From Neocallimastix lanati (nom. inval.) (Eukaryota > Neocallimastigomycota > Neocallimastigomycetes > Neocallimastigales > Neocallimastigaceae), in contig JACVTC010000291.1 in NCBI GenBank assembly GCA_016946835.1, forward strand, positions 1 to 57,480: a stretch of 57,480 nucleotides of DNA, read 5' to 3'. The notes under the pieces are model-generated. The model did not search any database, was not told the origin of the DNA, and saw only the letters and a list, made by a program, of their open reading frames with translations. Both the position numbers and the translations under genes were made by a program. Shown piece by piece: positions 10,356 through 21,829 of the stretch (positions are counted from its first letter, which is position 1; every line of letters begins with the position of its first letter).

Positions 10356-12159
10356 TGATACAGGCTGGGGTTGAAACACTAAGATATTCAAAACAAAAAA
10401 AAATAAATATTAACACATAACTATAAAAATAAGTTTGGAAACAAGAAAAAAAAAATTAAATTTTAAAATATTCTTTATTTAAATTTAAAATTAAAATTAT
10501 TTGTTCCAAGTATTAAAAAGAAAGAAATTTATTCTTCTTTTTATACTATTATTTTAATACATTTTATTTATTATTAATATATTCTTTTATAAAAAAAAAA
10601 AAAACTATTATAACTATTTTATTTTAATTTTTAACTATTATTTTAAATTATTTTTTTAAAAAAAAAAAATAACATTTATTAAATTAAAATATAAAAAATT
10701 AATTTAGAGCTTGTATCACGAAGGGCATTCCGGGCGGTAGCTTCTTCTTGATATTGTTATTCAGAGAGAAAATTATACAGAATTGATATTTTCTGTATTT
10801 TAGATCATTTTTATTATTGGAATTCTTCTGTATTTTAGTTCATTTTTATTTTAATAAAGATTTAATTTATTTTTAATTTTTGTTTTTAGTTTATTTCAAA
10901 GGTTTTAGAAAATATTATACAGAAACTTATAATTCTGTATTTTATATCAAATATTTATTGAAATAGGTTTTTATTATTCTTAATATAAAAATAAGAATTA
11001 GTAATGATTTAAATATTATATAATTTTTAATAAGAATATTTAGTAATAATTTTTATTATATTTAATATTAATAAAATATTTAATAATTATTTTTATTAGA
11101 TTTGATATTAATAAAAGATTTTAGTAAGAATATTTAATAATAATTTTTATTATATTTAATATTAATAAAAGAATTTATAAGAATATTTAATAATAATTTT
11201 TATTATATTTGATATTAATAAATGATTTTAATAAGAATATTTAATAATAATTTTTATTAGATTTGATATTAATAAAAGAATATTTAATAAGAATATTTAA
11301 TAATAATTTTTATTAGATTTGATATTAATAAAAGAATATTTAATAAGAATATTTAATAATAATTTTTATTATATTTAATATTAATAAAAGATTTTTATTA
11401 GAATATTTAATAATTTTTATTATATTTGATATTAATAAAAGATTTTAATAAGAATATTTAATAATAATTTTTATTATAAAAGATTTTAATAAGAATATTT
11501 AATAATAATTTTTATTATATTTAATATTAATAAGAGATTTTTATTAGAATATTTAATAATTTTTATTATATTTGATATTAATAAAAGATTTTAATAAGAA
11601 TATTTAATAATAATTTTTATTATATTTAATATTAATAAAAGAAATTTATAAGAATATTTAATAATAATTTTTATTATATTTAATATTAATAAAAGAAATT
11701 TATAAGAATATTTAATAATAATTTTTATTATATTTAATATTAATAAAAGATTTTTATTAGAATATTTAATAATTTTTATTATATTTGATATTAATAAAAG
11801 ATTTTAATAAGAATATTTAATAATAATTTTTATTATATTTAATATTAATAAGAGATTTTTATTAGAATATTTAATAATTTTTATTATATTTGATATTAAT
11901 AAAAGATTTTAATAAGAATATTTAATAATAATTTTTATTATATTTAATATTAATAAAAGAAATTTATAAGAATATTTAATAATAATTTTTATTATATTTA
12001 ATATTAATAAAAGAAATTTATAAGAATATTTAATAATAATTTTTATTATATTTGATATTAATAAAAGATTTTAATAAGAATATTTAATAATAATTTTATT
12101 TTATTATTATTAAGAGTATTTAATAAGAAATACAAGGTATTTAGTGACACCCCGTATCA
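10356..12159. repeat. Solo LTR F, with internal minisatellite
   Basis: This roughly 1.8-kb unit starts TGATACAGGCTGGGG and ends CACCCCGTATCA, with TGATAC/GTATCA inverted ends. It abuts LTR L on the left (spacer AATT) and the element A LTR on the right (spacer AA). Its first 700 bp are nearly the same as LTR I. It has no coding content and no second copy with internal sequence in this window. Confidence 0.6.
11040..12110. repeat. Minisatellite inside LTR F
   Basis: Roughly 18-20 copies of the LTR I unit are present, with unit lengths of about 40-56 bp and mixed variants (TATATTTAATATT versus TAGATTTGATATT). Higher-order repetition is visible: 11390-11600 is largely repeated at 11740-11940. 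Confidence 0.75.
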
Positions 12160-12161
12160 AA

Positions 12162-12990
12162 TGTTATGGTTCGGGTTTTATTAGAATTTTATTTAATTAT
12201 TTATTTTTAATATTTTTCTGTCTACATTTTAACTATTGAAAAACTTCACTTATTTATACTTTTTAAAAAAAAATAAATATGTAAAGCCTTTCTACATTTT
12301 ATTATCATATTTAAAAAAAAATATTTACTATTACTAATTACTTAAAATTTTATATTAATTTAAATTAACTAATTCATAAGTATTTTTATTTTAATAAATT
12401 TTGTTTATATAATTTTATATTATTTTTCATATACTAAAACTAAATTATTTAATATATACGAAAAGTAACAAACAAAATTTAAAAAGATTTTACAGAAAAG
12501 TAAAGTTATTTTAATCAAGAATGTTAATATAATATTCTTATATTTTATATAAATTAAATTTAAAAACTATAATATATTTAATATTTATTATTAATCAATT
12601 AAGATTTGATTTTATTTGTGGGGAATAAAAATATAAAATAATCAATTTAAAAATAAAATAAAATACTAAGAAGAATACAAGTTTAATATTGATACAATAT
12701 AATAATAATATAATAATATATTTGAAAATAAAAATAAAATATTAATATTGATAATAAACACTTTAATAAAATAATAAAATTTAAGGTTAAATTATAGATA
12801 TTGATATTAAAAATATAGAATTATTGATAATATTTTAGAAACTTTTAATAAAAATATAAAAAAAATATATTTAGAAAATATTTTAGTATAGAAAATATAG
12901 TAAAGTAATATTAAGTAAAGAATAATATAATGGATTCTAAAGTAAGTTGAAATTCTAATTAATAATCCATTATATGTTCGTTCTTTACCA
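12162..12990 (-). repeat. Element A 3' LTR
   Basis: In plus orientation it begins TGTTATGGTTCGGG and ends TTCTTTACCA. It is 829 bp and nearly identical to 20230-21057. Confidence 0.85.
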
Positions 12991-13003
12991 AGATGCCCCC
13001 ACT
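12991..13003 (-). promoter_or_regulatory. Element A polypurine tract
   Basis: Minus-strand AGTGGGGGCATCT lies immediately before the 3' LTR start TGGTAAAG, the expected site of plus-strand DNA priming. The same core (AGTGGGGGC) precedes the 3' LTR of element D. Confidence 0.7.
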
Positions 13004-13013
13004 AAGACTCAAG

Positions 13014-16000
13014 CTAATCTATAGCTGAGTTATACTTTACTATATTCTTCAAATGAACATTACGATTCATTTGAATCATAGTATTTGGGTCCGCAAGTGT
13101 TACGGTATTAAATTGTTTTTTTATTACTTTTAAAGGACCGACAAAATAAGGTTCTAATTTAGAACGACTAAAATTTCGAACAAGAACTAAATCACCGATT
13201 CTTATGTTTTTGGAATTTTTCATGCTATTTTTTTCTTCCCTTCGATTGGCCCAATATTTACTTGCGTTCTTTACATTTTCAGCTGCTTCCATGGTCCACC
13301 TATAATGTGAGATAAATTTTTCTAAAAGAATTTCATCTGAAGATTTATTCACTCCTTGTGTAGGTCTAGCAGCAATGTCGAAAGGCTGTTGATCCTCACG
13401 ACCATAAACTAATTCGAAGCTAGAATGTTTGGTTACAGAATTCTTTGTAGTTCTAAGGGCCCACAAGGCTGAAGGTAATACCTCATCCCAGTCTTTATTT
13501 TCTTCACCAAGTAATCTCAATAATTTACCAATTTCTTTATTCCTATTTTCAACCAATTCATTACTTTCTGGGTGATAGGTAGTGGTAAATTTTACGTAAA
13601 CATCATATAGTCCAGGAATATTTTAGTCATATCCGATGTGAATTGAACGCCATTATCCGTTGTAATGACTTGAGGAACTCCATGTCTAGCGAAAACATTT
13701 ATTAAAAACTTAATAATGTCCTTAGATGTAATATTTACAGTAGGTTCAGCCTCCACCCACTTTGTGAAATAATCCACCGCAACAATGATATATTGGTTTT
13801 TATTACCAGTCTTTATTAAGGTACCAATAATATCAAGTCCAAGATGAGTAAAAGGGCCTTCAACTTCTGTTGGAATGTTTTCGGTTGGTTCTGGATATGG
13901 CTGAGGGCGATTTAACTGACATTTTTCGCATTTTGAAATTATCCGTTTTATATCGTTGACCATATCATTCCAGTAGTAACTTTTTCTAAGTCTTTGATAT
14001 GTTTTATAATAACCTTCATGGCCAACATGATGTGCTTCGAGAATTAATTTTAGTTTTTCATTTGTTTCGGTAACAAGTTTTCTATAATTATTTCCATCTA
14101 TAAAATAATCTATACCATCAATCTTTGTAAATTTTTCTTCAATAAATTCTTTAATTACTTTAGAAAGTGAATCATTTTCATCATCTTTATTCGTTTTTAT
14201 AGCTAATACCTTTTGTTCTTTATCGTTCTTCATTCTAGATAAAGCGTCGGCTACTACATTCTTTTTACCTTGCTCATAGCGAATATCCACTTTTAGCATA
14301 CTTGCAGTCAAACACCATCTTGTTTGTCGTGCATTATTCGGTTCCTTATTATTAAATAAACCTAGTAGAGGTTTGTGATCTGTAAAAACTATGGTTCTAA
14401 AGGGGCTTCCCATAATATAAGGTTTTAATTTAGTAATACAATAATATAAAGCCGTTCCTTCCAAATCGGTTATTCCATAATTCTTTTCTGCTTTGGTTAA
14501 GCTACGGCTAATGAAATGAATCGGGTGTTCTATTTCCGATTCGTCTTTCTGCAATAAAACTCCACCAATACCTTCATATGATGCATCTGTTCGAATAATG
14601 AATTCTTTGGAAAAATCAGGATATTTTAAAATAGGAGCATTAATTAATTTTTCTTTTAATTTGGTAAAACTTTGTTTTTGTTCATTATTCCATTTATATT
14701 TTACGCCTTTTCTTAATAGCTTACAAAGAGGAGCTGAGGTTTGAGCATATTCATTTATAAAGTTCCTATAATATCCTACAGCACCTAAGAATGATCTTAA
14801 CTCATGTATATTCGTGGGTTCTTTCCAGGCTTTAATTGCTTCAATTTTACTATTTTGAGGACTAAGACCCTTAGTAGAAATCTTGCGACCAAGAACTTCA
14901 ACTTCCGTTTGCATAAAGTGACATTTTTCAATATTAATTTTTAATTTATGTTCCTTGAAGATTGCTAATACTTGTTTTATGTGTTGGATATGTTCTTCGA
15001 CAGTTTTTGAATATATAAGTATATCATCAATAAAGTTGAAAACACATTTTCCAATTAAAGGAAATAAAATTCTATTCATTTCCCGTTGGAAGGTAGCCGG
15101 AGCTCCAGTTAATCCAAAAGGCATAACTTTGAATTGGTAGTTGCCAAATTTGGTTGTAAAACTGGTTATTTCAACACTTTCTTCGTCCATTAGGATTTGA
15201 TGGTAACCTGAGTATAGATCCATAGTAGTAAAGATTTTGGCACCATCTAGACTGTCAAATATCTCGTCAATATAAGGAAGGGCATAAGAGTCTTTTTCGG
15301 TTAGATCATTCACCTTGCGGTAGTCCACACACAATCTCCATTTTCCATTAGCCTTTGGGACCACAACAACAGGTGAAGACCATTCTGAATATGATGGTAC
15401 AACTAGCTTTTTCTTAATAAGTTTAATTAGTTCTTCTTTAATAATATCAGATTTAAATTTGGTTACTCTGTAACATCTTTGTTTAACAGGTTTTGCGTTC
15501 GCTTTCAAGTTAATTTTATGAGGGGCCAAGTCTGACGGTGTTAATTCTTCAGAAGATGTCGCTATAATGTCCAAGTTTTCTTCAAGTAATTTTACTATTA
15601 CATCTTTATAATCTTTACAAAGGCTTGCTAAAAATTTTTCATCATGGATATACTCTTGCGGAGATAGACCTTCAAGTTTCTTTAATTCATTAGTTGTGTC
15701 TTCATCTTCAAGTATTTTCCTTACTATACATACTAATTTTTCTTCTTCTTGGAAATTATTATTAATAGGAGCTATAACGTCGATTAGTCCTTGAGAATTA
15801 AATTGACATAAACTATATCTTATAGGATGGATAAAAAGATTGTGTTCTACTTGAGTTTGAAAATTAATCAACAAATCATAAAATGGGTCATCATCATCAA
15901 TTATTCGAAAATCTACTATCATTTTATAATCATTAATCTTAACAGGTATTCGTACAATGATTCCTTCCGAATACTCATCATTCTTAGTCGCTAAACGTAT

Positions 16001-17117
16001 CCTTCCACGACTAATACCTACTTCTTCATAATTTCCAGGTAATTTCTCATAAAATTTTTTTGTGATAACATTGAGGTTACTACAAGAATCAATAAGTGCT
16101 TTACCAGGAATTTCATCTACTGTTACATCAACCATGGCAATATCTTCTTCTGAGGTTTCCTTACTTTTGCTAATATAAGAGTGATCAATATTATTTACCA
16201 AAGTAGCAGCAGCAATAGTATTGTTTAATGCACCTATTATTTTCTTTTCAGGTTTTTCTAATTTTAATCCTTGACTTACTTGACTTCTGACTTTTGGAGA
16301 AACATTGAGGAGCTGACCGAAACTAATATTACACTTGGTTTCATTCAAATCTTGTAAAACATCATATTCTTCCTGATCCTTACACATCTTGATGTTCCTA
16401 AGCGTTCTACTAATTGTTGCTTTTTCTTTAGGCTCTTGAAAATCTATGAGCTTCTGTAATGTAATATTCTCATGACCTTCGTCATTAAGCTTTTCAGGAA
16501 CTTCAATAACTTCCATTTCATTGATTTGTTTTGTTTTAATAATTTTATCGTTTTCATTATCGATTAATTTATTTAATCGTTGATGCATTTTATCACTAGT
16601 AGTACTGATGCTATTTCTTTGTTTTGAAGAATCCAGACTTTGCTTTTCTCTTATAGTAATATTATCCTCCCTTTCCTTCCTTTTTCCCTTGTTATTTCCA
16701 AAGTTAGCTCTTTCTTTATTCCGAATTTGTTTTTCTTTGGCTTTCTCAATATTTATATTAGGCTGCGCCATTATCGAAGGATGTAGTTGATTTTTATTTT
16801 TAACAATTATTCTATTTTCTATTTCCTTCTCTTTTATCTTTCTTATTGCAAGAGTTGTTATAGGGTAGAATTATCTTTGAGACTTTTACGTTGTCTCTTT
16901 TCATTATTTTCACTAGTTTCATCGTTAGTCGTCAACTTCCTTTTTGTCGCACTAACTATAAATTCTACATCATTCTCATTATCGGATTCTTTGTGAGTTT
17001 CATTAGTATAGGAAGCATCTTCTTTTTCTTCCTTATTATAATCATTTGTACTACTAGGAATGGATTTGTATTGTAATGAAGCTATTTTATTTTTATAGGG
17101 AGTGCTTCCTCTCCCTT
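13014..17117 (-). pseudogene. Element A pol (protease-RT-RNase H-integrase), two frameshifts
   Basis: The main open frame (13592-16771) has a retropepsin with LIDSCSN, RT with PFGLTGAPATFQ and FIDD (about residue 600), RNase H (RTDASYEG, FTDHKPLLG), and integrase with an H2C2 finger (HHVGHEG ... CEKC) and TTDNGVQF. The integrase end continues in another frame at 13014-13556 and finishes with a GPLKVI (GPY/F-like) motif and no chromodomain. Comparison with element E shows a one-base deletion near 13590 (after KIFLD) and another near 16860 (after KSLKDNS). The second cuts the frame between the frameshift site at 17124-17130 and the protease. Apart from these, the protein aligns with E throughout, so inactivation looks recent. 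Confidence 0.85.
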
Positions 17118-17130
17118 TTAGTGGTTTAAA
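17078..17130 (-). promoter_or_regulatory. Element A gag-pol -1 frameshift signal with pseudoknot
   Basis: On the minus strand, gag ends TCT TTA AAC CAC TAA, giving the slippery heptamer T TTA AAC (17124-17130). An 8-nt spacer leads to stem 1, GGGAG/CTCCC (17111-17115 with 17098-17102 in plus coordinates). The stem 1 loop carries GAAGC, which can pair with GCTTC (17078-17082) after a 15-nt loop, forming an H-type pseudoknot. Pol is open in the -1 frame from here to the first frame lesion. Confidence 0.8.
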
Positions 17131-18011
17131 GATTTTCCACTATATAACCGTTTCTTATTTTCTTGAATAATTGCATTTAACTTAGGACAATTATACTGCA
17201 AATGTCCTGGATCGCTACAATAAAAACAGGCTTTAATGGTAAGATTTTTCATTTTTTTTGTTAAGTCCTCCAATTCGTAATCTTTATTTCTTTTTGGGCT
17301 TCTAACTTCATAATTCTCTCTTACTACCTTTCTGTTGTTTTGATAATTATTCCTGATATTTATTCTTGGGTTGACAATTTCAGTTGAGTACTCTTTTGAG
17401 GGTCTCAAATTCATTACTCTATCAACTTTTTCGGCAATGTCAAACGCCCGATTTAAAGAAATGTCATCCTTAAGGGAGACCTTTTTCCAAGCTTCTTCAT
17501 TGTTCCTAAGAGCATCAATATAATCGAGAACACTGACTCGCTTCTTTCTTTTCTTATCTAATTTCAAATATATGGATCGGAAACGAGTATTAAAGTCTTT
17601 TACTCGCTCATTTCTTTTAATTCTTAAAGCACGGAGCTCACGAAGTAACATATTCTGGTCTTCTTTAAGACCATAAAAAGTTTCTATTGCTTCTACAATT
17701 TCCTTTAAGGAAGGATATTCATCTTTTTTCTTTTCTTCTGAATCAGATTCTTCTTCTTCTTCGTCCTCACTTTCTGATTCAGAATCGGTACTGTAACTTT
17801 CAATTAAATCCTGGATAACTTCGCGAGGCTCTCCAGTAGACGTGAGTAAGCAGGCGGTAAAAATCTTTTTGGGATCAGTAACTTCCTCAAGTTTTATCCA
17901 TAATCGGATTTCTGATTCCCAAGATTTGATATCGAGATTTTCCTTTGAAATTTTCTCGATATCTTTTAATTCCTTTTTTAATTCTTTAAAATTGATTTTA
18001 TTTTCAGCCAT
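17118..18011 (-). CDS. gag: Element A Gag
   Basis: The capsid/nucleocapsid precursor that forms the virus-like particle. The start is placed at the internal Met at 18011 (MAENKINFKELKKELKDI), because it aligns with the element E Gag start; an in-frame Met 13 codons upstream is less likely. The N-terminal capsid-like region includes LDIKSW and WIKLEE. There is an acidic insert of about 30 residues (SESESEDEEEEE type), then a conserved stretch with LRALRIKRNERVKDFNTRF, and a single CCHC knuckle (CFYCSDPGHLQYNC) near the C terminus. The last codons form the slippery site for entry into pol. Confidence 0.85.
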   Translation of the reverse strand: MAENKINFKELKKELKDIEKISKENLDIKSWESEIRLWIKLEEVTDPKKIFTACLLTSTGEPREVIQDLIESYSTDSESESEDEEEEESDSEEKKKDEYPSLKEIVEAIETFYGLKEDQNMLLRELRALRIKRNERVKDFNTRFRSIYLKLDKKRKKRVSVLDYIDALRNNEEAWKKVSLKDDISLNRAFDIAEKVDRVMNLRPSKEYSTEIVNPRINIRNNYQNNRKVVRENYEVRSPKRNKDYELEDLTKKMKNLTIKACFYCSDPGHLQYNCPKLNAIIQENKKRLYSGKSLNH

Positions 18012-18132
18012 TTGAAAATTTAAAAATGGTATTAATGCTATGATATCCAATTTAAAAATATGTTTACTTTAAAAATATATTTAATAACAAAAAAAAAATA
18101 AATTTATCTTTGTTTTATACTAATATAATTAT

Positions 18133-18303
18133 GGACTCAGAAAACCCTCTGACAATTCAATTCTTTATTCCAATAATAATTCAGACTCAGAATCTCTCTC
18201 TGAAAATCTGATAAATTAATTCAGACTCGAAAACACCCTTCGAAAATCTGAAACTAAAAAAAAAATAAATTCAGACTCAAAAACGCAATTTGAAAATCTG
18301 AAG
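18133..18303 (-). other. Four tandem covarying hairpins upstream of gag A
   Basis: Four imperfect repeats start near 18133, 18180, 18220 and 18270. In units 2-4 an outer TTCAGA/TCTGAA stem encloses an inner 4-bp stem with a 7-nt loop. The inner stem is CAGA/TCTG in units 1 and 2, CGAA/TTCG in unit 3 and CAAA/TTTG in unit 4, so pairing is kept while sequence changes. The position between leader and gag suggests an RNA role such as packaging or dimerisation. That role is inference. Confidence 0.75.
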
Positions 18304-19217
18304 CTTTTTATTATGAATTTTAATGTTTATTATACTCTCTTAAGCATTAATACACAAAATATGTATATCTTAATCTTTTTTTTTAAATTTATTTGTAGTA
18401 ATAACTTCTTTATTTAATTTTATTTAATATATTTATTTCCTTTATTAAAATAATTAATATAACATAAAGCAAATTGTATAAATACTTAAATAATAATAAT
18501 AATGTATATTTATTTTTATTTTTATTTCTTTTTTGTATATATTTATTATTCTATTAATTCTTTGTTATAACATTTAATGAAATATTAAATAAAAAGTTAA
18601 AATACAAGCCAAACTATATAGTGTTGAACCATCAAATATATAGCTTGTTAACCCTTCTTACAATAAGTCCCCTTAGCTCTTTATTGATAAGTTGATAATG
18701 TCGATTGTTAATTATTAAGAAACTTAATAAAAAGAAGGTAGCAATATTAAATTCTTTTTAATTTGGCTAACTTATTGTTAGTAATAAAGAAGATAATAAC
18801 GTATCCTTCCCAGTATCAACAAGATCAAAACAATAAAGTATTATGTGTGGGTGTTCAACTATCCCGCGTAGAGAGTTGTAAGACAGCTTATTTATATTTT
18901 TCTTTTTAATTAAAATTTAATTAATTATATAACGAATAATAGAAAATTTAACACACACAAAAAAAAAAATTTCAATTATAAAAATTTCAAAAAAAAATTT
19001 AATTATATAAAATCATAAAAATAATAATAATAATCTAATTTTATATATTCTATATATATATTGTACATGTATATATTAAAAAAAATAAAATAAACTGATA
19101 AACATAAAAAAAAATTACAATTTATTATTTAGAATTATTAATATAAAAAAAATTAAAAATTTGTACTACAAAAAAAATTTTTTTTTTGCTTATTATTTTA
19201 ATATTTATCATTAATTA

Positions 19218-19256
<39 letters not shown>

Positions 19257-19297
19257 TATATAAATATATATCTATGATAATACTATTGGTTAAAAAA

Positions 19298-19335
<38 letters not shown>

Positions 19336-19500
19336 GTTTGTTCTACACTAAAGAAAAATTTAATTTATTATTTATTAAAAAAAATTTATTAATGAAATAT
19401 TTATTATTTTAATAAAAGGAAAAAAAAAATAAAAATAATAATAATAATAATAGGCGAACAAATTTATAAAAGCCTAAAATAAAAATAAAAAAAAACTATA
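18304..19500 (-). other. Element A leader, AT-rich part
   Basis: Non-coding leader. A slightly GC-richer island at about 18600-18890 has no ORF. It is followed by AT-rich sequence with T runs of about 34 (from 19219) and 27 (from 19303) bases. I see no gene. Confidence 0.5.
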
Positions 19501-19504
19501 TATT

Positions 19505-19770
19505 TTAACGTCACTTCGCAAGAATGACCAGGGTTTTATCAGGGATCGAACCTGACCCACCTCTTATTTTCTGCGCGAGTGAACAAACTATCACCTGTTG
19601 AAGTGTGTAGTTGCCTTCAGCGTGAAGGTTTTATAGTTCTAGGGCGTATTTGCCTAATTGTCAAGGATTTGTTCCTTGAGATACTCGCGTTTACAATCTA
19701 CAAAACCTTGCAAAATTGTAAATAAGAGTTTATGAAATTAATATCCTGCAAGCTAACACTGTCTTACTCG
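19505..19770 (-). other. GC-richer structured leader segment of A with a B-box-like T arm
   Basis: An island of much higher GC than the flanks, with hairpins such as CCTTC...GAAGG (19615-19629). On the minus strand, 19542-19552 reads GGTTCGATCCC, a perfect match to the Pol III B box GGTTCGANNCC. It sits in a 5-bp stem/7-nt loop T-arm shape (TCAGG-TTCGATC-CCTGA). No full tRNA cloverleaf or A box was found around it. Confidence 0.5.
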
Positions 19771-19881
19771 AATATTAACTTCGTAAATTTGTTAACTTTT
19801 TATTATTTTTTTTTTTATTATTATTTTTTTATCTATAATCTATAATTAAATAAAGTTACTACAAAAACTAAAGTTTTTCAA

Positions 19882-19921
<40 letters not shown>

Positions 19922-19990
19922 TATAACTTTTATTATTATTAATATTAATATTAAATTATTAATTATTATTATTTAACAAAACTTATGGAT

Positions 19991-20142
19991 AATCTGATAG
20001 TATACCCTGTCTGACGTGCAGCTTGCCTCTTCACGGCGTCATGCCACGCGGGTACCACGGCTACTGTATTCAATATAAAATACAGCAGTCCAGAGCCTAC
20101 TAGCCCAATTACTATGTAGGTTAAACTTAGCCCGGAAATCTA
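19991..20142 (-). ncRNA. Conserved structured leader element (A copy)
   Basis: About 150 nt of near-50% GC sequence that is strongly conserved with the leader of element E (46052-46200 and 54086-54234), although the surrounding leaders do not align. A 7-bp hairpin (20064-20070 with 20079-20085, CTGTATT/AATACAG) changes to CTATATT/AATATAG in E with the same loop, a compensatory change. It is a candidate packaging, dimerisation or translation signal in the genomic RNA. Function is not shown by sequence. Confidence 0.65.
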
Positions 20143-20205
20143 TATCCAAGGCTTTGTTAAATAATTTAATTAATAAATAATATTAAATTTTATTTTTCTA
20201 ATATT

Positions 20206-20223
20206 CCCCGATATCTCCACCAT
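20206..20223 (-). promoter_or_regulatory. Element A primer-binding site
   Basis: Minus-strand TGGTGGAGATATCGGGGA lies 7 nt inside the 5' LTR. It is complementary to a tRNA 3' end reading ...CCCCGATATCTCCACCA. The same site occurs in both E copies. I cannot name the tRNA. Confidence 0.65.
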
Positions 20224-20229
20224 AAATTA

Positions 20230-21057
20230 TGTTATGGTTCGGGTTTTATTAGAATTTTATTTAATTATTTATTTTTAATATTTTTCTGTCTACATTTTAA
20301 TTATTGAAAAACTTCACTTATTTATACTTTTTAAAAAAAAATAAATATGTAAAGCCTTTCTACATTTTATTATCATATTTAAAAAAAATATTTACTATTA
20401 CTAATTACTTAAAATTTTATATTAATTTAAATTAACTAATTCATAAGTATTTTTATTTTAATAAATTTTGTTTACATAATTTTATATTATTTTTCATATA
20501 CTAAAACTAAATTATTTAATATATACGAAAAGTAACAAACAAAATTTAAAAAGATTTTACAGAAAAGTAAAGTTATTTTAATCAAGAATGTTAATATAAT
20601 ATTCTTATATTTTATATAAATTAAATTTAAAAACTATAATATATTTAATATTTATTATTAATCAATTAAGATTTGATTTTATTTGTGGGGAATAAAAATA
20701 TAAAATAATCAATTTAAAAATAAAATAAAATACTAAGAAGAATACAAGTTTAATATTGATACAATATAATAATAATATAATAATATATTTGAAAATAAAA
20801 ATAAAATATTAATATTGATAATAAACACTTTAATAAAATAATAAAATTTAAGGTTAAATTATAGATATTGATATTAAAAATATAGAATTATTGATAATAT
20901 TTTAGAAACTTTTAATAAAAATATAAAAAAAATATATTTAGGAAATATTTTAGTATAGAAAATATAGTAAAGTAATATTAAGTAAAGAATAATATAATGG
21001 ATTCTAAAGTAAGTTGAAATTCTAATTAATAATCCATTATATGTTCGTTCTTTACCA
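20230..21057 (-). repeat. Element A 5' LTR
   Basis: 828 bp with TG...CA ends, nearly identical to 12162-12990. It should carry the element promoter. It abuts the 3' LTR of element B with AAAAA between. Confidence 0.85.
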
Positions 21058-21062
21058 AAAAA

Positions 21063-21817
21063 TGATAAATTTTAGAAATTATCTTAATTTTAATATAGAA
21101 TTAAAAAGTGATAATTTCAATTTATTTTAATAATAACTGTATAAGTTATTTATGAATTAAAAATGTTTTATTAAAAATAACACTAAAAATTTGGTTTATT
21201 AGAACACTTGTTTTCTAATATTTTATTTTATAAATCTTTTATTAAAATTTATTAAACATTACAAAATTTAAAGTGATTATTAAAATTATAAAATTAATTA
21301 ATAATAATAATAAAAATAATAATATTTACATGAAATATTTACAAGTATTTATATTTTTCTTTAAAATTAAACTATTTATAATTTATAAATAAAAAGAATA
21401 ATTAAATAAAATAAAAGTAATAAAATTAATAATAAAATAAATATTTAATAATAAAATAAATAAATTTGTTTATTATAAAAATAATTAAAAATATTTTGTT
21501 ATTTAAATTAATAAATTTTGTTATTATAAAATTATTATTTAATTATAAAATTAATTATAAAAATTATTATAAAACTAATTATTAAAACTAATTATTTTAT
21601 TTTAAATTTAATCTTAATATTTTTATTTTGAAAAATATATAATATTTCTTTCATATCTTAGTATTAATGTAATTTTTAAGTGTAATTTATTTGTTTTAAT
21701 TAATTAATTAATTAATTTTTTTTTTTATTTTATTAAATTATTATTAAACTTGGCTAAGGTTAGTTTTGATTTTATGTATAATAAATTTTCAAGATTTATT
21801 AATTTTGTTATTTATCA
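21063..21817 (-). repeat. Element B 3' LTR
   Basis: 755 bp, beginning TGATAAATTTTAG and ending GTTATTTATCA in plus orientation. It pairs with 27429-28181. The sequence preceding it in element order is not a typical purine tract (minus-strand CCGCCGAAGAAT). Confidence 0.85.
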
Positions 21818-21829
21818 ATTCTTCGGCGG

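Larger units (their letters stand above)
12162..21057 (-). mobile_element. Ty3/gypsy LTR retrotransposon A
   Basis: An element of about 8.9 kb on the minus strand with 829- and 828-bp LTRs that differ by only a few substitutions. In element order it has a 5' LTR (20230-21057), a tRNA-type primer site, a leader of about 2.2 kb with structured segments, gag, a -1 frameshift signal, pol, a purine tract, and a 3' LTR. Two single-base deletions in pol should make this copy non-autonomous. It sits directly between LTR F (spacer AA) and element B (spacer AAAAA). Confidence 0.85.

Noticed and set aside
19505-19770. A complete tRNA gene or tRNA-like RNA in the element A leader
   Set aside because: Only the T-arm/B-box part is convincing. 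I could not find a matching A box, anticodon arm or acceptor at proper spacing.
19991-20142. Hammerhead ribozyme in the conserved leader element
   Set aside because: CTGA is present but no CTGANGA plus GAAA core in the right arrangement on either strand. Kept only as a structured RNA of unknown type.
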